Shown piece after piece: positions 61,357-64,000 of a stretch of DNA of 64,000 nt. Position numbers and translations under genes: made by a program. How positions within the stretch are numbered: position 1 is the first letter of the stretch; every line of letters starts with the position of its first letter. The DNA is from Oscillospiraceae bacterium (GTDB lineage: Bacteria; Bacillota; Clostridia; Oscillospirales; Oscillospiraceae), in NCBI GenBank assembly GCA_022792495.1, contig JAAWBD010000111.1, forward strand, positions 109,299-173,298, written 5' to 3'. Under the pieces are notes generated by a model, which ran no database searches, had not been told where the DNA came from, and saw only the letters and a list, made by a program, of their open reading frames with translations.

Positions 61357-61439
61357 TTGAATTTCACTCGCTTTTCGCTATGGGTTTTTTGAGATCCTTC
61401 AATCAGTCAAATGGGCGCAATATATCTGTGTCCATTCTT

Positions 61440-61475
61440 GATTGCCATTATCCCACAAATTGACACAAAAATCAA
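61440..61475 (-). promoter_or_regulatory. Sigma-A-type promoter for the giant ORF
   Basis: On the minus strand: TTGATT (61,470-61,475), 17-nt spacer, GATAAT (61,447-61,452). Implies a 5' leader of about 80-90 nt to the TTG start. Confidence 0.55.
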
Positions 61476-61912
61476 GTCCTTTTTGCAATTTCCTTTCTCC
61501 GCTTTCCCCTCTAAAGAAGGTCGCTTTCCCCTTTTTCGAATGTTTTCTGAATATTTTTCTTTAATATACCCGCTTTTCCACTGGGTATCCACCGTTTTTT
61601 CCACACTCTAATGTCGAAAACCCTGTTTTCTTACTGCCCGTGAAGGTTCTGAACTTTCGTATCCTCTTTTTCCTTGTTCCCGGCCCTCTCCTTCTGTCAA
61701 CCGGTTCTCCCGATCCCTTTAGGGCCTTGACCACACCATCTTGTGGTCACCCCTCGCCGTTTTCTCCCTACCACTATATGATACTCTCCTTATATAATGT
61801 CCCTATCAAAGAATAGAACCGGAAGGCACCCCCTCCGGCTCTATCCTCACACCGCCGTCCTCTTTCTCCCAGCAGAATGACTACATTTGTAATCCGTTGT
61901 GCCCCAGGAATT

Positions 61913-62401
61913 TCATCTTGGTTCCACCCTCTCCAGTCTACCTCCGCACTGGCACCGGTATCGCTCCGGATACCGTGTCAAAGGCGAAGCCCGGAACCGT
62001 TTGAATTCTGCGCCGCACCTCTCGCACCGCAAAAGATATCTGCAGGGCCGCTCCTCCACCCCCATCTCCCCACTGGTGGAGGTTCTGGTAATACGGTATC
62101 CATAGGCCCATGCCATCCGGCAGGCATATTCCTTCCACCGCTTTCCATGATTTCTGCACCCCCAGCAGGTATGGAGGATCTCGTGAGCCAGAGTTTCCCG
62201 GCAGCTCTTCTCCGGCCCCTGGGCCACCCGGCCGGATACCTCAATGATCTGCCGCCCTGCCTCATATCTGCAGCAGCCGAATCGAGCCACCGCCCTTTTA
62301 TTGATCCGCACATGGGGGTCGATGTTCTGAGAGACCGGGATCCCCACCTCCCTGGCCTGGGAGACGATCTCCTTCAGCAGTCGGTCGCAGTCGTGCACCA
62401 T
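61913..62401 (-). CDS. SprT-like metalloprotease with C-terminal zinc ribbon
   Basis: Track ORF 61913..62518 contains HEILHTCWGCRNHGKRWK (HExxH + H) and a C-terminal RCERCGAEF...YRCQCGG ribbon. Start reassigned to ATG at 62,401 (MVHDCDRLLKEIV), preceded on the minus strand by cgggagggagaa; the upstream extension overlaps the csp promoter. Confidence 0.85.
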   Translation of the reverse strand: MVHDCDRLLKEIVSQAREVGIPVSQNIDPHVRINKRAVARFGCCRYEAGRQIIEVSGRVAQGPEKSCRETLAHEILHTCWGCRNHGKRWKEYACRMAWAYGYRITRTSTSGEMGVEERPCRYLLRCERCGAEFKRFRASPLTRYPERYRCQCGGRLERVEPR

Positions 62402-62467
62402 TTCTCCCTCCCGTTCCGTTCTTTTGCCGCTGTCCTTCCCCAAAACAGTTTTTCTTCGAAATTTTCC

Positions 62468-62496
62468 TTGACAGGCGGCTCTTCTTAGGGTATAGT
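62468..62496 (+). promoter_or_regulatory. Sigma-A promoter of cold-shock gene
   Basis: TTGACA (62,468-62,473), 17-nt spacer, TATAGT (62,491-62,496). Confidence 0.8.
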
Positions 62497-62619
62497 AGGG
62501 GTGTATCTTAAAATGCATAAATTGATTGCTACTTGTGTACGTCAGTTTCCATTTTGACTTACGCGGGTGGCATTTCTATTTTTGCGGCGGGATAACAATT
62601 TTTTAGGAGGTACTCCACA

Positions 62620-62832
62620 ATGAATCACGGCACTGTCAAATGGTTCAACAACGAAAAGGGCTTCGGCTTCATCTCCAACGATGACGGCAGCGGCGATGTG
62701 TTCGTCCACTTCTCCGCCATCCAGGCCGAGGGCTTCCGCACCCTGGCTGAGGGCCAGAAGGTCAGCTACGACACCGAGCCCGATCCCAAGGATCCCGGCA
62801 AGCTGCGCGCTGTCAACGTGGTGGCCGAGTAA
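62620..62832 (+). CDS. Cold-shock protein, CspA family
   Basis: [73 protein letters not shown]1 KGFGFI and RNP2 VFVHF motifs; aggagg RBS just upstream. Confidence 0.97.
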   Translation: MNHGTVKWFNNEKGFGFISNDDGSGDVFVHFSAIQAEGFRTLAEGQKVSYDTEPDPKDPGKLRAVNVVAE

Positions 62833-62844
62833 TCAAGCCATCTG

Positions 62845-62881
62845 AAAAGGCCCCGACGGATTTCCGTCGGGGCCTTTTTTT
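62845..62881 (+). terminator. Rho-independent terminator, possibly bidirectional between convergent genes
   Basis: aaaa-GGCCCCGACGG-attt-CCGTCGGGGCC-ttttttt; 11-bp perfect stem. Confidence 0.93.
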
Positions 62882-62886
62882 CTTCC

Positions 62887-63774
62887 TCAGGCCTCCGCCA
62901 GAGAGAGCTTTTTGTCCCAAACGACCCCCACCGTCACCACAGCCACTCCCAGCAGCTTTATCCCGGACATATTCTGGAACAATATCCCGTCCAGAAGGGT
63001 GGAGCAGCTCAGCCTCCCCAATAAAAGCAGGGTAGCGGCCTGAAACAGCGCGATCTTTTTCAGGGAAGTAACGATAATGACCATGGCCACCACCCCACAT
63101 ATTCCCCCCAGATAGGCCCAGAAGGGCGCCGTCCCAAGCCTCACCCAGCCCTCGCCGCCCCCGGTAAAGGTCAAAAGCAGGATCGACAGCCCGGAGGCCA
63201 CCACATAGTTCACCAGCGTCCCATTGACTGTCCCCAGGCACTCTGAGGCCCGGAAATTCACCGCCTCCGAGTAAATGCCCACGCCTCCCACAAGAAACGC
63301 CAGCAGAACATACCCGCCATTCTCCGCCGCCCCGGCTCCTATGGCTCCCGCCCCGCCGAGATTCATCACCAGGATCCCCGCCACAATGACCGCCAGCGGA
63401 GGGATTCGCCTCTTGTCAAAGGGGGTCTTTCTGACCCCCACCCAGCCAAAATGATCCACCAGAATAGACTGTGACAGCTGCCCTGCGATGCTGAGGCAGG
63501 TGGTCAGCGCCGGCCCGATTTTCTGCATACACAGACTGGTGGCCGCCACCTGGATAAGCCCCAAAAATCCGGCGCTGTACAGATACCACGGCATGGGCCA
63601 CAGCTTCAGCCGCTGCCGCTTGAAGAGGAGGTAGCCCAGCAGAAGTCCTCCACCCACCACATGGGTCACAAGGCTCACCCCAAACTGCCCTATGTATCCC
63701 TGCAGCACTCCGTTGACACTTCCCATGGTAGTTTGCAGAGCGCCGGCCAGAAACACCAGAAGATAGATCTGCAT
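62887..63774 (-). CDS. DMT-family transporter, YdcZ/DUF606-like (two fused halves)
   Basis: 295 aa, about 10 hydrophobic segments; MQIYLLVFLAGALQTTMGSVNGVLQ... and LVGGVGIYSEAVNFRASECLGTVNGTLVNYVVA resemble the YdcZ family; purine-rich RBS on the minus strand upstream. Confidence 0.8.
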   Translation of the reverse strand: MQIYLLVFLAGALQTTMGSVNGVLQGYIGQFGVSLVTHVVGGGLLLGYLLFKRQRLKLWPMPWYLYSAGFLGLIQVAATSLCMQKIGPALTTCLSIAGQLSQSILVDHFGWVGVRKTPFDKRRIPPLAVIVAGILVMNLGGAGAIGAGAAENGGYVLLAFLVGGVGIYSEAVNFRASECLGTVNGTLVNYVVASGLSILLLTFTGGGEGWVRLGTAPFWAYLGGICGVVAMVIIVTSLKKIALFQAATLLLLGRLSCSTLLDGILFQNMSGIKLLGVAVVTVGVVWDKKLSLAEA

Positions 63775-63810
63775 ATCCGTCCTCCCTCTCCTTCTCTCCC
63801 TTCGGATATG

Positions 63811-63848
63811 AAAAAGCCACCGAACCTCTCAGATCCGGTGGCTTTTTT
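63811..63848 (-). terminator. Terminator hairpin immediately 3' of the tRNA-Val sequence
   Basis: aaaaagccaccg ... cggtggctttttt inverted repeat. Confidence 0.8.
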
Positions 63849-63916
63849 GGTGGAGACTACTGGACTCGAACCAGTGACCTCATGCGTGTGAAGCATGCGC
63901 TCTAACCAGCTGAGCT
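63848..63916 (-). tRNA. tRNA-Val(CAC) 3' fragment including encoded CCA; 5' acceptor strand absent
   Basis: Minus strand GCTCAGCTGGTTAGAGC-GCATG-CTTCACAC-GCATG-AGGTC-ACTGG-TTCGAGT-CCAGT-AGTCTCC-A-CCA: intact D, anticodon (CAC) and T arms. The nine bases before GCTC are AAGAAATGA, which cannot pair with AGTCTCC (GGAGACT expected). Confidence 0.75.
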
Positions 63917-64000
63917 CATTTCTTTAATGATTTATAATAGCCGCCAATCATGCAGCCGATTTCATTTATCTTGCGTGAAATATTCTCATACTTCCGCAGG
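63916..64000 (-). CDS. 3' end of an unidentified ORF abutting the tRNA fragment (partial, window edge)
   Basis: Minus strand reads ...LRKYENISRKINEIGCMIGGYYKSLKK* with TGA at 63,918-63,916; AT-rich codons including TTA and TCA. Too short to identify. Confidence 0.4.
   Translation of the reverse strand, partial: LRKYENISRKINEIGCMIGGYYKSLKK

Noticed and set aside
1548-60392. Numerous 60-200-aa minus-strand ORFs (e.g. 5667..6194, 58110..58721) in the other two frames
   Set aside because: Out-of-frame shadows of the giant gene; low-complexity W/P/S/T/R-rich translations and no independent start signals.
685-60693. Thirteen long plus-strand ORFs (e.g. 37336..52617, 5,093 aa; 25822..36828, 3,668 aa; 15865..25743, 3,292 aa) with His/Gly/Val/Ala-rich pseudo-repeats (e.g. 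QLAVVVVAPGPDGTVG)
   Set aside because: All lie in one register exactly antisense to the RCC1 ORF. Their 'repeats' are reverse-complement readings of blade codons, they lack RBS/promoters, and the minus reading gives a known repeat family with a signal peptide.
1-61356. Possibility that the periodic DNA is a CRISPR array or satellite repeat
   Set aside because: Periodicity is at protein level with diverged codons and variable unit length; no constant short direct repeats with unique spacers were seen.
61407-61611. Short ORFs (plus 61411..61611 and minus 61407..61604) upstream of the giant gene
   Set aside because: Lie across the predicted promoter/leader; no family similarity recognised.
61729-61748. 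Perfect 7-bp inverted repeat GACCACA-ccatct-TGTGGTC in the intergenic region
   Set aside because: Could be an operator or hairpin, but there is no T-tract and no second copy, so not enough to call a feature.
61877-62488. Plus ORF of 203 aa antisense to the SprT-like gene
   Set aside because: The minus strand encodes a recognisable HExxH metalloprotease with a zinc ribbon; the plus reading has no family features.
62402-62518. N-terminal extension of the SprT ORF to 62,518
   Set aside because: Overlaps the divergent csp promoter; the internal ATG at 62,401 has a better RBS and matches the expected family start.
62813-63820. Minus ORFs 62813..63241 and 63416..63820
   Set aside because: Alternate frames of the DMT/YdcZ transporter gene.
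63661-63891. Plus ORF ending ...VETTGLEPVTSCV
   Set aside because: Typical spurious translation across a tRNA sequence on the opposite strand.

Overview
The window is dominated by one minus-strand ORF. It opens at about 61,356 (TTG start candidate; in-frame TAG at 61,378-61,380) and is still open at position 1, giving at least 20,452 codons with no C-terminus in view. The product has a Sec-type signal peptide followed by about 180 RCC1-like repeats (consensus VAAGxxHSLALxxDGTVWAWGxNxYGQLG). By hand count these fall into about 25 complete sets plus one truncated set, nearly all of seven repeats, separated by Ig/BIG2-like beta domains carrying a recurrent GFNL motif. I read it as a secreted chain of seven-bladed beta-propellers joined by Ig-like linkers. 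The regular architecture is interrupted by Cys4 zinc-ribbon-like cassettes, a roughly 300-aa acidic insert, Tyr/His-rich inserts and a helical/LRR insert. The giant ORF is absent from the supplied track, apparently because it has no stop inside the window. The long plus-strand ORFs (up to 5,093 aa) are its in-register antisense shadows. The right end holds an ordinary chromosomal segment: a SprT-like metalloprotease, a cold-shock protein with a clear sigma-A promoter and terminator, and a DMT/YdcZ-type transporter. It ends in a 3' fragment of tRNA-Val(CAC) that lacks its 5' acceptor strand and abuts AT-richer DNA, which looks like an attachment-site junction. Repeat counts and domain boundaries come from manual reading and are approximate.
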